A DNA stretch of 64,000 nucleotides from Flavobacteriaceae bacterium NBU2977 (GTDB lineage: Bacteria; Bacteroidota; Bacteroidia; Flavobacteriales; Flavobacteriaceae): assembly GCA_019931105.1 (NCBI GenBank), contig JAIOUW010000001.1, positions 868,001 through 932,000 of the forward strand, read 5' to 3'. Positions within the stretch are counted from its first letter, which is position 1; every line of letters begins with the position of its first letter. Below are positions 1-7,485 of this stretch, piece by piece. Position numbers and translations under genes: made by a program. The notes under the pieces were generated by a model. It had not been told where the DNA came from, did no database searches, and saw only the letters and a program-made list of their open reading frames with translations.

Positions 1-129
1 AACCTCAGATGATTTAAGGTATCTTTTGAGTTTTCCAGTGGCTTGTTTGGATAATAATTTTTTAATGTCATCGAGCAATTCCATTTTGAATTCCCGAAGG
101 TCGTCTGTTGTAATAATACTTGTAGGCAT
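1..129 (-). CDS. Excisionase-like helix-turn-helix protein (partial, cut by window edge)
   Basis: Only the first 43 codons are in the window; the ATG is at 129 and the frame stays open to base 1. The N-terminus starts MPTSIITTDDL and continues with a charged helical stretch and a KRYLKSSEV segment. This is the usual beginning of the small MerR/excisionase-type HTH proteins carried by Bacteroidota integrative elements, where the DNA-binding helix follows just after this point. In such elements these proteins help excision or regulate transfer genes. The gene lies downstream of an rteC-like gene on the same strand, the order expected if RteC controls it. The HTH itself is outside the window, so the family call is inference from the N-terminus and context. 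Confidence 0.6.
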   Translation of the reverse strand, partial: MPTSIITTDDLREFKMELLDDIKKLLSKQATGKLKRYLKSSEV

Positions 130-253
130 AATAGAACGGTTTTTAAAGTAAGAGACTATCGCATCGTTGTCAATTAATTTGATAGCCTCTGACCTGATTT
201 GACTTTCGTTCTACAAATTTGGATAGCTTTAATGGATTTTATTCCCCAGTACA

Positions 254-266
254 ACCGTACTACGGT
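254..266. promoter_or_regulatory. Palindromic operator candidate ACCGTA-C-TACGGT
   Basis: Perfect 6-1-6 inverted repeat, 125 bases upstream of the HTH start codon. The same arms recur at 393-405, 1476-1503 and 1503-1520. Repetition around the two regulator genes suggests a protein-binding site; RteC is the obvious local candidate (inference). Confidence 0.55.
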
Positions 267-392
267 CAAAATTTAACATTTTGAAATTTCAATTGTTTTA
301 ACAGTGTTTAAAGGTGCTTCCGTAACTAACAGACCTTGAAATTGTATCAAAATTTATGAAAAACAACTACGGAATACAATTACCGTAGGTCA

Positions 393-405
393 ACCGTAGT
401 ACGGT
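393..405. promoter_or_regulatory. Palindromic operator candidate ACCGTA-G-TACGGT
   Basis: Second perfect 6-1-6 inverted repeat, 139 bases from the one at 254-266, with the same flanking CA and TTTAACAT. It lies just beyond the stop codon of the rteC-like gene. A related half-site pair TACGG...CCGTA is at 368-387. Confidence 0.55.
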
Positions 406-451
406 CTTTTTTTAACATATAAAAAAAGGAACGAATGATAGCAACTAGCGA

Positions 452-1288
452 CTATTCCTCGCTTTTGTCCATTTCCGAAAGAAGGGAAGCTGTCAACTGG
501 TCGAGGAATAATGTTCGGCTATTTTTGCGATTTTTAATGTCCTGAAATGTTTTGTAGATTTCCTTTGGAGTAAAGTCGAATACTTCTTGCAAAATTTTAG
601 ATAATTTAATAATACTTAGACCCTTTTGTTTTGTCATTCCAGCAGCACTTAGCGAATATAGAAGTTCAACCCAATCTGTATTTGTGAATGGCCAAGGAAT
701 TTTTTCCGTAGGTTTTATATTCACACTATTTCCATTTACTCTATTTTTAATAGAATTTTTCTTTTGGTCCATATAGTTGATTAAAGATATATAAGCCTTG
801 AACTTTCCTAAAAGCATATCTCTCGGTGTACAAAAATCAGGGTCTTGAAAATAGAATTTGGAAGTAGTAATATGATAAATATCAAAATGCTCTCTGGTGT
901 AATAAGCTTTGTCAAAATGGGTTGCACCAGATTTAACGTATTGCCCGAAATCAAGATTATAAAGAAAAAAGCGATTTAATTTATTGATTTTCTTTTTTAC
1001 AAATTTTAATTGTGCAGCTCTGTCTGCTTTTGGGAATTGAATTTCAAAAGAATGAATTTCTGAGAAGTATATAAGCTTAACCAATGGCACTTGTTTTATT
1101 TTTTTGAAGAAGATTATTTCTTTCTCAACACTTTCAAAATCATTGGTCAGAATGTTTCTTTTGAAAGTACTAAGCAAGTTTCTGCTTAACTGAATAGAAC
1201 GATAGGATTGTTCCAAAATCGGTAGATTTTCGAGCCTTATCTCGTCTAATGCTACGAGAAGATTTTTGCCTAACGTTTCTAAATCCAT
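452..1288 (-). CDS. rteC: RteC-family regulatory protein of an integrative element
   Basis: A 278-residue protein with the features of the RteC family. It has a long helical N-terminus, a central part with the FFLYNLDFGQYV and HFDKAYYTRE motifs, and a C-terminal winged-helix-like region (about residues 195-275) with WPFTNTDWVELLYSL. RteC of Bacteroides CTnDOT is a DNA-binding protein that activates the excision operon, and homologues mark Bacteroidota integrative and conjugative elements. The gene stands alone between two gene-poor stretches that both carry ACCGTA/TACGGT palindromes, and it reads towards the excisionase-like gene. This suggests the same control logic as in CTnDOT, possibly with autoregulation. 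Family assignment is by recognition; the target sites are inference. Confidence 0.8.
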   Translation of the reverse strand: MDLETLGKNLLVALDEIRLENLPILEQSYRSIQLSRNLLSTFKRNILTNDFESVEKEIIFFKKIKQVPLVKLIYFSEIHSFEIQFPKADRAAQLKFVKKKINKLNRFFLYNLDFGQYVKSGATHFDKAYYTREHFDIYHITTSKFYFQDPDFCTPRDMLLGKFKAYISLINYMDQKKNSIKNRVNGNSVNIKPTEKIPWPFTNTDWVELLYSLSAAGMTKQKGLSIIKLSKILQEVFDFTPKEIYKTFQDIKNRKNSRTLFLDQLTASLLSEMDKSEE

Positions 1289-1475
1289 TTGCAGCCATAA
1301 ATACAGTTAAGCCCAACAATATTGCGGGCAGTCTTAGTTTGGGTGGATTAGTTGTTGTTAGAGTTCTTTAGTTTGCGAATGCGCAGGACAGGTACTTTGT
1401 TAGCAGAACTTTTTACGACATGGGACATCTAAAGAACTATTGAAATGTAATAACATAATTTTGAAAGAAGCAAAT

Positions 1476-1503
1476 TTTATTCCGTAGATATCTACGGAAT
1501 AAA
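1476..1503. promoter_or_regulatory. Perfect 28-bp palindrome containing CCGTAGATATCTACGG
   Basis: Bases 1476-1503 are exactly self-complementary, centred on GATATC, with outer arms TTTATTCCGTA / TACGGAATAAA. It shares the CCGTA/TACGG arms with the sites at 254, 393 and 1503. It lies 188 bases upstream of the rteC-like start and just after the stop of the LuxR-type gene. No T-run follows on either strand, so an operator is more likely than a terminator. Confidence 0.55.
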
Positions 1504-1520
1504 CCGTATTTTCCTACGGT
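1503..1520. promoter_or_regulatory. Inverted repeat ACCGTA-N6-TACGGT
   Basis: 6-bp arms with a 6-base spacer, overlapping the end of the 28-bp palindrome by one base. Together they form a cluster of four TACGG half-sites in 45 bases, consistent with cooperative binding of a regulator (inference). Confidence 0.5.
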
Positions 1521-1545
1521 AATCGCTCTAGTATTAGGAACAACG

Positions 1546-2463
1546 CTACTTCGACTTTTTTCGGTATCGATTAATGAATTGTCTTCTATTTTTTACACCT
1601 GTTTTTTTATAGATGTTTGAAGCGTGTTTGGAGACGGTACTTTCAGCAATGAATAAATCCTTGGCTATTTGCTTATAACTAAGATTGCTCAGAATGGACA
1701 AGGTAATTTCTATTTCCCTTCTTGTCAAGTTTTCGTAAATAATTTTCGTATCTGCTGAGTGAATTGCTTGTTCTTTGCTCATAGCAAATACTTCGTACAT
1801 TTTGGTCTTGTTTTCTAAAAAATATAAATGTCTATCTATTTCTATAATGGATATGGCGTAAAAAGCTGTGTTCATAACTGTAAAAGTCAACCATTGAAAA
1901 TCCCCGATTAAGGTCAATATAGGTAACAATGCAATACTTGTCACACTAATCATCGATAATCTGTTACGACGTAGGATATATTCATTTGGATTGTTTGGAT
2001 GTGAAATTCTTTCATAAAACATTCCTAAGAACACAAAGGCAAGAATTGAAATAGGTATGGTAAAAAGTAACCTTGAAGAGTCCAAGGAATAAGTAAAGAA
2101 GTATGGGATTAAAAATAGTATAATAAAACTTCCAGAAGACAAAATCGCCAAATTTCTAATGGAAGAATTGTACTTTAATACTATGATATCATATTCTTTA
2201 TAGAGGTAGTAAACTATATAAACACATAAAGCTATGGCAACACCATAGGTTATGATATACTGAAGAATAAGAGGGCCAGGAAAATTCTTGATTGGCAAAA
2301 AACCACCGGTTAGATTATAAGTAATGAATAGTATACCCAAAGATAAAAATCGTTTATAACCACTTGAATCTTTTCTAGTTGAATAGTAGAGTGTAAACAA
2401 TACAATGACTGTATCTAATAAAAGATAGAAAAAAGTAGTCCAATGTATTGATGTTCCAAACAT
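1546..2463 (-). CDS. Membrane-anchored LuxR-type transcriptional regulator
   Basis: 305 residues. Residues 1 to about 215 form roughly seven hydrophobic segments, for example FFYLLLDTVIVLFTLYY near the N-terminus and FIILFLIPYFFTYSL near residue 115. Residues about 243-300 form a LuxR/GerE-type HTH with LTRREIEITLSIL and IAESTVSKHASNIYKKTG. There is no receiver or kinase domain, so the membrane part is probably the sensor of a one-component system. The start lies 9 bases after the stop of the asparaginase-like gene, so the two are probably one transcript. The ligand is unknown. The TACGG palindromes just downstream could be targets of this protein rather than of RteC. Confidence 0.8.
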   Translation of the reverse strand: MFGTSIHWTTFFYLLLDTVIVLFTLYYSTRKDSSGYKRFLSLGILFITYNLTGGFLPIKNFPGPLILQYIITYGVAIALCVYIVYYLYKEYDIIVLKYNSSIRNLAILSSGSFIILFLIPYFFTYSLDSSRLLFTIPISILAFVFLGMFYERISHPNNPNEYILRRNRLSMISVTSIALLPILTLIGDFQWLTFTVMNTAFYAISIIEIDRHLYFLENKTKMYEVFAMSKEQAIHSADTKIIYENLTRREIEITLSILSNLSYKQIAKDLFIAESTVSKHASNIYKKTGVKNRRQFINRYRKKSK

Positions 2464-2472
2464 TTATCTTTT

Positions 2473-2958
2473 TCATCGCTGCTCAAATTTGTTGGTTTCT
2501 AAATTTTTTTTCACATTTCCCCAATGAAATATAGTACCGTTCATTGCTACATATACATCTGGTTTTAGAAATTGAACTGAGCATAAGGCGTAACCTAAAT
2601 TAAAAGGGGCATCTGTACCATTGGATGTGCCTAGAACAAATGAGCCAACCAAGACTATCGTTTTCTTTAGGTTAAGTTTTCCGATATATTTTGCGGTATC
2701 TTCCATAGTGAAAGTACCGTGGGTTAATATTATTTTTCTCGCGCTCGTAGCTTTGATTTTATCAACCAAAAGCCGGCGGTCATCATCTGTAATAAAGCGA
2801 CTATCTTTATTGAGGACATTTTCTATCGAATAGGAAAATGAAACATTTGCCGACTTAAAAAATTCCTCAATTGAGATTTTATTTTCTTGGGTCTGCTTAT
2901 TTTCTGTATCATAGTCCAGCCCCTCAATTGTACCGCCTGTTGTGATTATATGTATCAT
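2473..2958 (-). CDS. Short asparaginase-domain protein
   Basis: 161 residues, about half of a normal L-asparaginase (about 330), and matching only its N-terminal domain. The nucleophile motif TGGTIE is at residues 7-12 and the second active-site block reads LTHGTFTMEDTAKY (about residues 78-91). Classical enzymes have HGTDTM there. The Thr is kept but the Asp is replaced by Phe, so ordinary asparaginase activity is doubtful. No C-terminal domain is encoded nearby. Single-domain asparaginase-like proteins do occur in bacteria, so this is probably not a fragment. It forms a two-gene unit with the downstream membrane LuxR-type regulator; it might act on a small amide whose level the regulator senses (inference). 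Confidence 0.7.
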   Translation of the reverse strand: MIHIITTGGTIEGLDYDTENKQTQENKISIEEFFKSANVSFSYSIENVLNKDSRFITDDDRRLLVDKIKATSARKIILTHGTFTMEDTAKYIGKLNLKKTIVLVGSFVLGTSNGTDAPFNLGYALCSVQFLKPDVYVAMNGTIFHWGNVKKNLETNKFEQR

Positions 2959-3043
2959 AAAATAGGACTTGTTGTGACCTATAAATATAATGGTTATTAT
3001 TTGTAATTAATTTTCATTCAGTCAATTGTGGCGGTCAGGAATT

Positions 3044-4990
3044 CTAAGATTCCTTCCATTTCATTCTCTGCAATCGTACCGCATTTAAAATGGCCAACAA
3101 AGCGACACCCACATCCGCAAAGACTGCTTCCCACATTGTAGCTAATCCACCTGCACCTAAAATCAGAACTATTGCTTTCACACCAAATGCCAAACCAATG
3201 TTCTGCCATACAATTCTTCTGGTAGAACGACCAATTTTAATTGCTCGTGCAATCTTGCTCGGTTGGTCGGTTTGGATGATGACATCCGCCGTTTCAATAG
3301 CAACATCACTACCTAAACCGCCCATTGCAATACCTACATCGCTTGCCGCAAGCACAGGTGCATCATTAATACCGTCGCCTACAAAGGCTACCTTTGTATT
3401 TGGTTGCTTTTTTAGTTCTTCTACTTCGTTCAGCTTATCTTCTGGTAGCAAGCCGCCCTTTGCCCAATCAATATTGAGTTCATTGGAAACCTGTTGTGTA
3501 ATGGAATCTTTATCGCCCGAAAGCATTATGATTTTTGATATACCTGCTTCCCTTATTTGCTTGATAGCTTGATGGGCATCTTCTTTAAATTTGTCAGCAA
3601 TCGTTACATAGCCTACAAATTTTCCGTTTATGGCAACCATCACAATGGATTCAACAACATTATCCGTTTCAGAAGGAACCTCTATGTTGTTTGAGGCCAT
3701 CAAAGCTTTATTACCGACCAACACCGTTTTTCCATTGACCGTTCCTTTTAGTCCCTTTCCGGCAACCTCTGAAACATCGGTCGCCTTATAATCCAAACCA
3801 TCCGCTTTATATTCCAGTATCGCTTTGGCAATGGGATGGGTGGATTGTTCTTCAACCGCCATCAGGTATTTCATAAACTCAGCTTCGTCAAATGTGATGG
3901 ACTTGATTTCCTTGATTTTAAAAACCCCTTTGGTAACGGTTCCGGTCTTGTCCATTACCACCGTATTTACCTTGGTCATTGCATCCAGAAAGGACGCGCC
4001 CTTGAATAGAATACCGTTGCGCGATGCTGCGCCTAATCCACCAAAATAGCCTAAAGGGATAGAAATAACCAATGCACAGGGGCAGGAAATCACTAGGAAT
4101 ATCAGGGCACGGTAGAGCCAATCCCTAAACACATAGTCGTCCACAAAAAAGTAAGGCAGGAAGGTCAGGCCAATGGCGAGGTACACAACGATTGGTGTAT
4201 ATATCCTTGCGAACTTCCGTATAAATAATTCTGTCTTTGATTTTCTTGCAGTCGCATTCTGTACCATATCCAAAATTCGGGCAATGGAACTGTCCTTAAA
4301 TTCTTTATTGGTTTCCACTTGAATGACACCATTGAGGTTGATGCTTCCTGCAAAAACTTTTTCGCCTTTTGCAATGGTGTCGGGTTTGCTTTCACCAGTT
4401 ATTGCAGCCGTATTCAACGATGCTTTTTCGGATAACAAAATGCCGTCCAAGGGAATTTTTTCGCCCACGCGTATCTGTATCTTTTCGCCAATCTCGACTG
4501 TTTCGGGGTTGACTACAACAAAATTCCTATCACGATAAACCACCGCTTCATCAGGTCGTGCGTCCAACAAAGCCTTAATGTTTCCTTTCGCACGATTAAC
4601 CGCTGCACTTTGGAACAGTTCACCCACGGCATAAAATAGCATTACTGCCACACCTTCGGGGTATTCGCCTATGGCAAATGCACCCAAAGTGGCAATAGAC
4701 ATCAGAAAAAATTCAGTAAAAAAATCGTCATTCTTAATACTGTTCCATCCTTCCTTGATAACGGGAAACCCAACTGGAATGTAAGCCACCAAGTACCAAA
4801 CGATTCTGACCCACCCCTTGAAAAATGGAAAGGCATCAAAATAATCAATGGCAATACCAACTATCAGCATCACAAAACTGAAAATTGCAGGTAGATAGGT
4901 TCTGAAACTAGATACTTGTTCAGGATTGCTGTGGTTATCCAGATGTTCCTTAGGGTTCAAATCGCGTAAGTTTACTTTTTTCTTTTTCAT
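3044..4990 (-). CDS. zntA: P1B-type heavy-metal-translocating ATPase (Zn/Cd/Pb type)
   Basis: 648 residues. The metal-channel motif CPC is at residues 303-305, the phosphorylated Asp of DKTGT at 347, then an STHPIAKAI block and GDGINDAP. The last membrane helix carries ADVGVALLAILNA; the Asp there is the hallmark of the Zn/Cd/Pb (P1B-2) subgroup, which exports divalent metals from the cytoplasm. The N-terminus (MKKKKVNLRDLNPKEHLDN) has no HMA metal-binding domain, unlike most ZntA proteins. A degenerate HMA-like domain sits instead at the front of the CDF transporter encoded just upstream. Last gene of the operon running leftwards from 11829; 35-base gap to the preceding gene. Confidence 0.9.
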   Translation of the reverse strand: MKKKKVNLRDLNPKEHLDNHSNPEQVSSFRTYLPAIFSFVMLIVGIAIDYFDAFPFFKGWVRIVWYLVAYIPVGFPVIKEGWNSIKNDDFFTEFFLMSIATLGAFAIGEYPEGVAVMLFYAVGELFQSAAVNRAKGNIKALLDARPDEAVVYRDRNFVVVNPETVEIGEKIQIRVGEKIPLDGILLSEKASLNTAAITGESKPDTIAKGEKVFAGSINLNGVIQVETNKEFKDSSIARILDMVQNATARKSKTELFIRKFARIYTPIVVYLAIGLTFLPYFFVDDYVFRDWLYRALIFLVISCPCALVISIPLGYFGGLGAASRNGILFKGASFLDAMTKVNTVVMDKTGTVTKGVFKIKEIKSITFDEAEFMKYLMAVEEQSTHPIAKAILEYKADGLDYKATDVSEVAGKGLKGTVNGKTVLVGNKALMASNNIEVPSETDNVVESIVMVAINGKFVGYVTIADKFKEDAHQAIKQIREAGISKIIMLSGDKDSITQQVSNELNIDWAKGGLLPEDKLNEVEELKKQPNTKVAFVGDGINDAPVLAASDVGIAMGGLGSDVAIETADVIIQTDQPSKIARAIKIGRSTRRIVWQNIGLAFGVKAIVLILGAGGLATMWEAVFADVGVALLAILNAVRLQRMKWKES

Positions 4991-5025
4991 TTATTTTTTA
5001 ATCACATTTGATGTCATTTCAAAAA

Positions 5026-5823
5026 CTACTTTGATAATTTGAGTATTCTCAGAGCGCCGCGCATTACAAATGCAAATACAATTCCGCCTATTGCCAAATC
5101 AGGCCATTTACTATCCAAAAAATAGACAAGTGCACCCGCAAGTATTACCCCGCCGTTGACTATGATGTCGTTGGAAGTAAAAATGGCGCTTGCCTGCATA
5201 TGAGCCTCTTTGCTATTGGTCTTGTTGATGAGCCAAAGCGATATCAAATTACCCGCTAATGCGAAAATTGAAACGATAATCATCCATTGAAACAGGGGTG
5301 TTTCGGTATTGCTAAAAAACCTTCTTAAGACCTCGGCAAACCCAAGCGTCGCCAACCCCATCTGAAAGTATCCGCTTAATTTTGCCACTTTCTTTTTTCT
5401 GGAAATGGCACCACCTACTGCAAAAAGGCTTAATGCATAAACGATGGAATCTGCCAGCATATCCAATGAATCTGCCACAAGACCCATTGAGTCTGATATC
5501 CAACCAGTAGTCATTTCTACTAAAAAAAAACCGAAATTAATACCCAAGACCCACCAAAGAATTCTTTTTTGTTTGGATTGGTCTTCCACTACTGGTGGTT
5601 CGGCCTCTGTAGTTCCCTCAAAGGAATCCCCAAGTTTTAAACTGGCTACAGATATTTGAATTTCTTCGATTCCATCCAGATGATATACTTCCAACTTTCT
5701 GTTGGGTATATCAAAGTCAAGATACTTGACTTGCTCAAAACCATCCAACTTCATCCGAATCATCTGCTCTTCCGATGGACAATCCATCTGACTTATTTTA
5801 AAAGTGCTTTTTTTCAAAATCAA
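5026..5823 (-). CDS. Cation diffusion facilitator with N-terminal metal-binding-like domain
   Basis: 265 residues. Residues 1 to about 70 resemble an HMA fold with the motif MDCPSEEQMIRMKL, which has one Cys instead of CxxC. Then come about six hydrophobic helices. The CDF zinc-site motif is split between the second helix (VADSLDMLADS) and the fifth (HMQASAIFTSNDIIVNGG). The long C-terminal cytoplasmic domain of classical CDF proteins is absent. The likely role is export of Zn or Co across the inner membrane, handing metal to the RND pump. It lies between the Fur-type regulator (17-base gap) and the P1B ATPase. Confidence 0.82.
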   Translation of the reverse strand: MILKKSTFKISQMDCPSEEQMIRMKLDGFEQVKYLDFDIPNRKLEVYHLDGIEEIQISVASLKLGDSFEGTTEAEPPVVEDQSKQKRILWWVLGINFGFFLVEMTTGWISDSMGLVADSLDMLADSIVYALSLFAVGGAISRKKKVAKLSGYFQMGLATLGFAEVLRRFFSNTETPLFQWMIIVSIFALAGNLISLWLINKTNSKEAHMQASAIFTSNDIIVNGGVILAGALVYFLDSKWPDLAIGGIVFAFVMRGALRILKLSK

Positions 5824-5840
5824 TCTAATTTGTTTGTATA

Positions 5841-6263
5841 TTAAAGTAAATTACTACTGCATTTTTCACATATTCCTGTAACCACGAGATTAACATCTTC
5901 TGCCAAATATCCATCCGGTAAATTAATTTGCGGAATTCTATGTTCGGTCAAACAAATAGTTTCATTACAATTGGAACAATGAAAATGTAAATGCAAATCT
6001 TGTTCTATTTCACAATTACAGCCTTCTTCACAAAGGGCGTATTTAGAGATTCCAGTTCCGTCATCTATTTGATGCACCACGTTTTTTTCCTCGAATGTTT
6101 TTAAGGAACGGTACAATGTGGTTCTATCCGCTTTTTCAAAAGCAGATTCAATATCTTTCAAAGCAACCGCACTATTCTTTTGTGCCATAAACTTGTAGAT
6201 AAGGATGCGCATCGCTGTCGGGCGTACCTTTTTTTCATTCAATAATTTTTCAATTTCACTCAT
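5841..6263 (-). CDS. Fur-family metal-responsive regulator
   Basis: 140 residues with a winged-helix N-terminus (VRPTAMRILIYKFM, then DRTTLYRSLKTFEEKNVVHQ) and a His-rich dimerisation domain LHLHFHCSNCNETICL. A second CxxC (GICEKC) follows near the C-terminus. The four cysteines form the structural zinc site of Fur/Zur/PerR proteins. It is inside the first metal-efflux operon, so it probably senses zinc or a related metal and controls that operon. Which sub-family it belongs to cannot be told by eye. The 28-bp palindrome at 11898-11925 upstream of the operon is the best candidate operator (inference). Confidence 0.88.
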   Translation of the reverse strand: MSEIEKLLNEKKVRPTAMRILIYKFMAQKNSAVALKDIESAFEKADRTTLYRSLKTFEEKNVVHQIDDGTGISKYALCEEGCNCEIEQDLHLHFHCSNCNETICLTEHRIPQINLPDGYLAEDVNLVVTGICEKCSSNLL

Positions 6264-6284
6264 ATGTTCGTTCTAATCTGTATG

Positions 6285-7484
6285 TTAGTCATCATCACCA
6301 AGTTCGCCTTTTTTCATTTCTGCGATTAAATAGTAGGCATTATTATATGCGTATTTTGTGTTCGCTTCTTGTTCGGTCAGAAAATCGATGGAAACCCACT
6401 CACCATCTTGAGTGCTCTTTGTTACTTCATAGGGCATAAAAGCCCAATTATCACCTTCTTTTTTAGCTGAAAACACAAAGAACCTATCACCGTTAGTAAC
6501 TATGGCACTTTCGGGGAGTGCCATAGCTTTGGAACCATCTATTTGAATGCGCCCTCGAATGTACATTCCTGGTATGAGGTTGCCTTCCTTGTTCTCGATT
6601 TCAGCGTGTACGTGTATTGCCTTGGGGTTTTGCTCAAAAGTCTTTCCTACGGAATATATTTCCGCAGTAAGTTCTTTACCCGGTATGGATTGGACGTTGA
6701 ACCGAACTTTCTGTCCTACTTTGACTTTGTAAACATCCTTTTCAAAAACCATCAAATCCGCGTGTACGTGATGGGTGTCCACGATTTCCATTAAATCGGT
6801 CTGTGGTTCTACATATTGCCCTGTTTTGATTTCTACTTTTTGAACAAATCCTTCAATGGGACTTCGTAATGCCACACGCTGGTAAATTGTGCCGTTTCTT
6901 AGCCCAGAAGCACTAATACTCAATTGCTTTAGTTGGGCTTCCAATCCGTTTACCATACTACGCGAGGCCTGATATTCCGCTTCGGCCTTTTGAAAATTGG
7001 CACCGCTTCCCACCCCTGCATCGTACAGCGTTTTTTGTCGCTCATATTCTTTTTTGAGAAATTCTCTATTGCTGTATGCATTGAGGTAATCCGTCTGTTT
7101 TTGTATGATGTTGGGGTGTGAGAGATAGGCGACTGTTTGCCCTTTGTTGACCTTATCGCCCTCGATAACCTCTATGGAAACCACATTGGCACCTACAACC
7201 GTTGTTATGGTGGCCTCGTTTTGTGGTGGCACTTCGAGTTGTCCGTTGGCTTCCACATAACCACTCATATTGCGCATATGCAAAGTATCCACTTTCATTT
7301 GCAGGGCGTTAAACTGCTTTTCCGTCAATAATACTTCTTCGACTTCGCCTTCGGAATGCCCTTCTTCCATTTCGGAATTTATTTCTGTGTTCTCTTTAGT
7401 TTCGCTTTTTGAATCGCCACAAGCGGTCAACCCTAAAAGTATTGCCAGTAGCCCGATAATTGTGTATTTGGATATATTTTTCAT
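6285..7484 (-). CDS. RND efflux periplasmic adaptor (CzcB-like lipoprotein)
   Basis: Membrane-fusion protein of a tripartite metal pump. The ATG at 7484 is preferred over one nine codons upstream (7511). It gives MKNISKYTIIGLL...GLTACGDSK, a standard lipoprotein signal with lipobox Cys, and it begins one base after the upstream stop codon at 7486. Then come a barrel-sandwich half (GQLEVPPQNEATITTVVGA), a coiled-coil hairpin around YSNREFLKKEYERQKTLYDAG, and the second half (RSPIEGFVQKVEIKTGQYV). The acidic/His stretch after the signal may bind metal. It works with the fused RND-TolC protein encoded immediately upstream. Confidence 0.9.
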   Translation of the reverse strand: MKNISKYTIIGLLAILLGLTACGDSKSETKENTEINSEMEEGHSEGEVEEVLLTEKQFNALQMKVDTLHMRNMSGYVEANGQLEVPPQNEATITTVVGANVVSIEVIEGDKVNKGQTVAYLSHPNIIQKQTDYLNAYSNREFLKKEYERQKTLYDAGVGSGANFQKAEAEYQASRSMVNGLEAQLKQLSISASGLRNGTIYQRVALRSPIEGFVQKVEIKTGQYVEPQTDLMEIVDTHHVHADLMVFEKDVYKVKVGQKVRFNVQSIPGKELTAEIYSVGKTFEQNPKAIHVHAEIENKEGNLIPGMYIRGRIQIDGSKAMALPESAIVTNGDRFFVFSAKKEGDNWAFMPYEVTKSTQDGEWVSIDFLTEQEANTKYAYNNAYYLIAEMKKGELGDDD

Positions 7485-7485
7485 T

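Larger units (their letters stand above)
130..451. other. Gene-free control region between rteC-like gene and HTH gene
   Basis: This 322-base AT-rich stretch has no convincing ORF. It contains two copies of the palindrome ACCGTA-N-TACGGT (254-266 and 393-405). Both are preceded by CA and followed within a few bases by TTTAACAT, so they are also imperfect direct repeats of each other. A third, looser pair TACGG-N10-CCGTA lies at 368-387. The stretch is immediately upstream of the HTH gene and is therefore its probable promoter and operator region. Confidence 0.6.
1289..1545. other. Upstream region of the rteC-like gene
   Basis: 257 bases without a supported gene. The distal part (1476-1520) holds two adjoining TACGG palindromes, listed separately. 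The middle part has a 10-bp inverted repeat AGTTCTTTAG (1362-1371) / CTAAAGAACT (1429-1438) with a 57-base spacer, of unknown meaning. The 3' end of the LuxR-type gene borders it at 1546. Confidence 0.5.

Noticed and set aside
1289-1475. Possible gene-cassette recombination (attC-like) structure upstream of rteC
   Set aside because: Some GTTGTTA and GCCCAAC phrases are present, but no full attC arrangement can be built.
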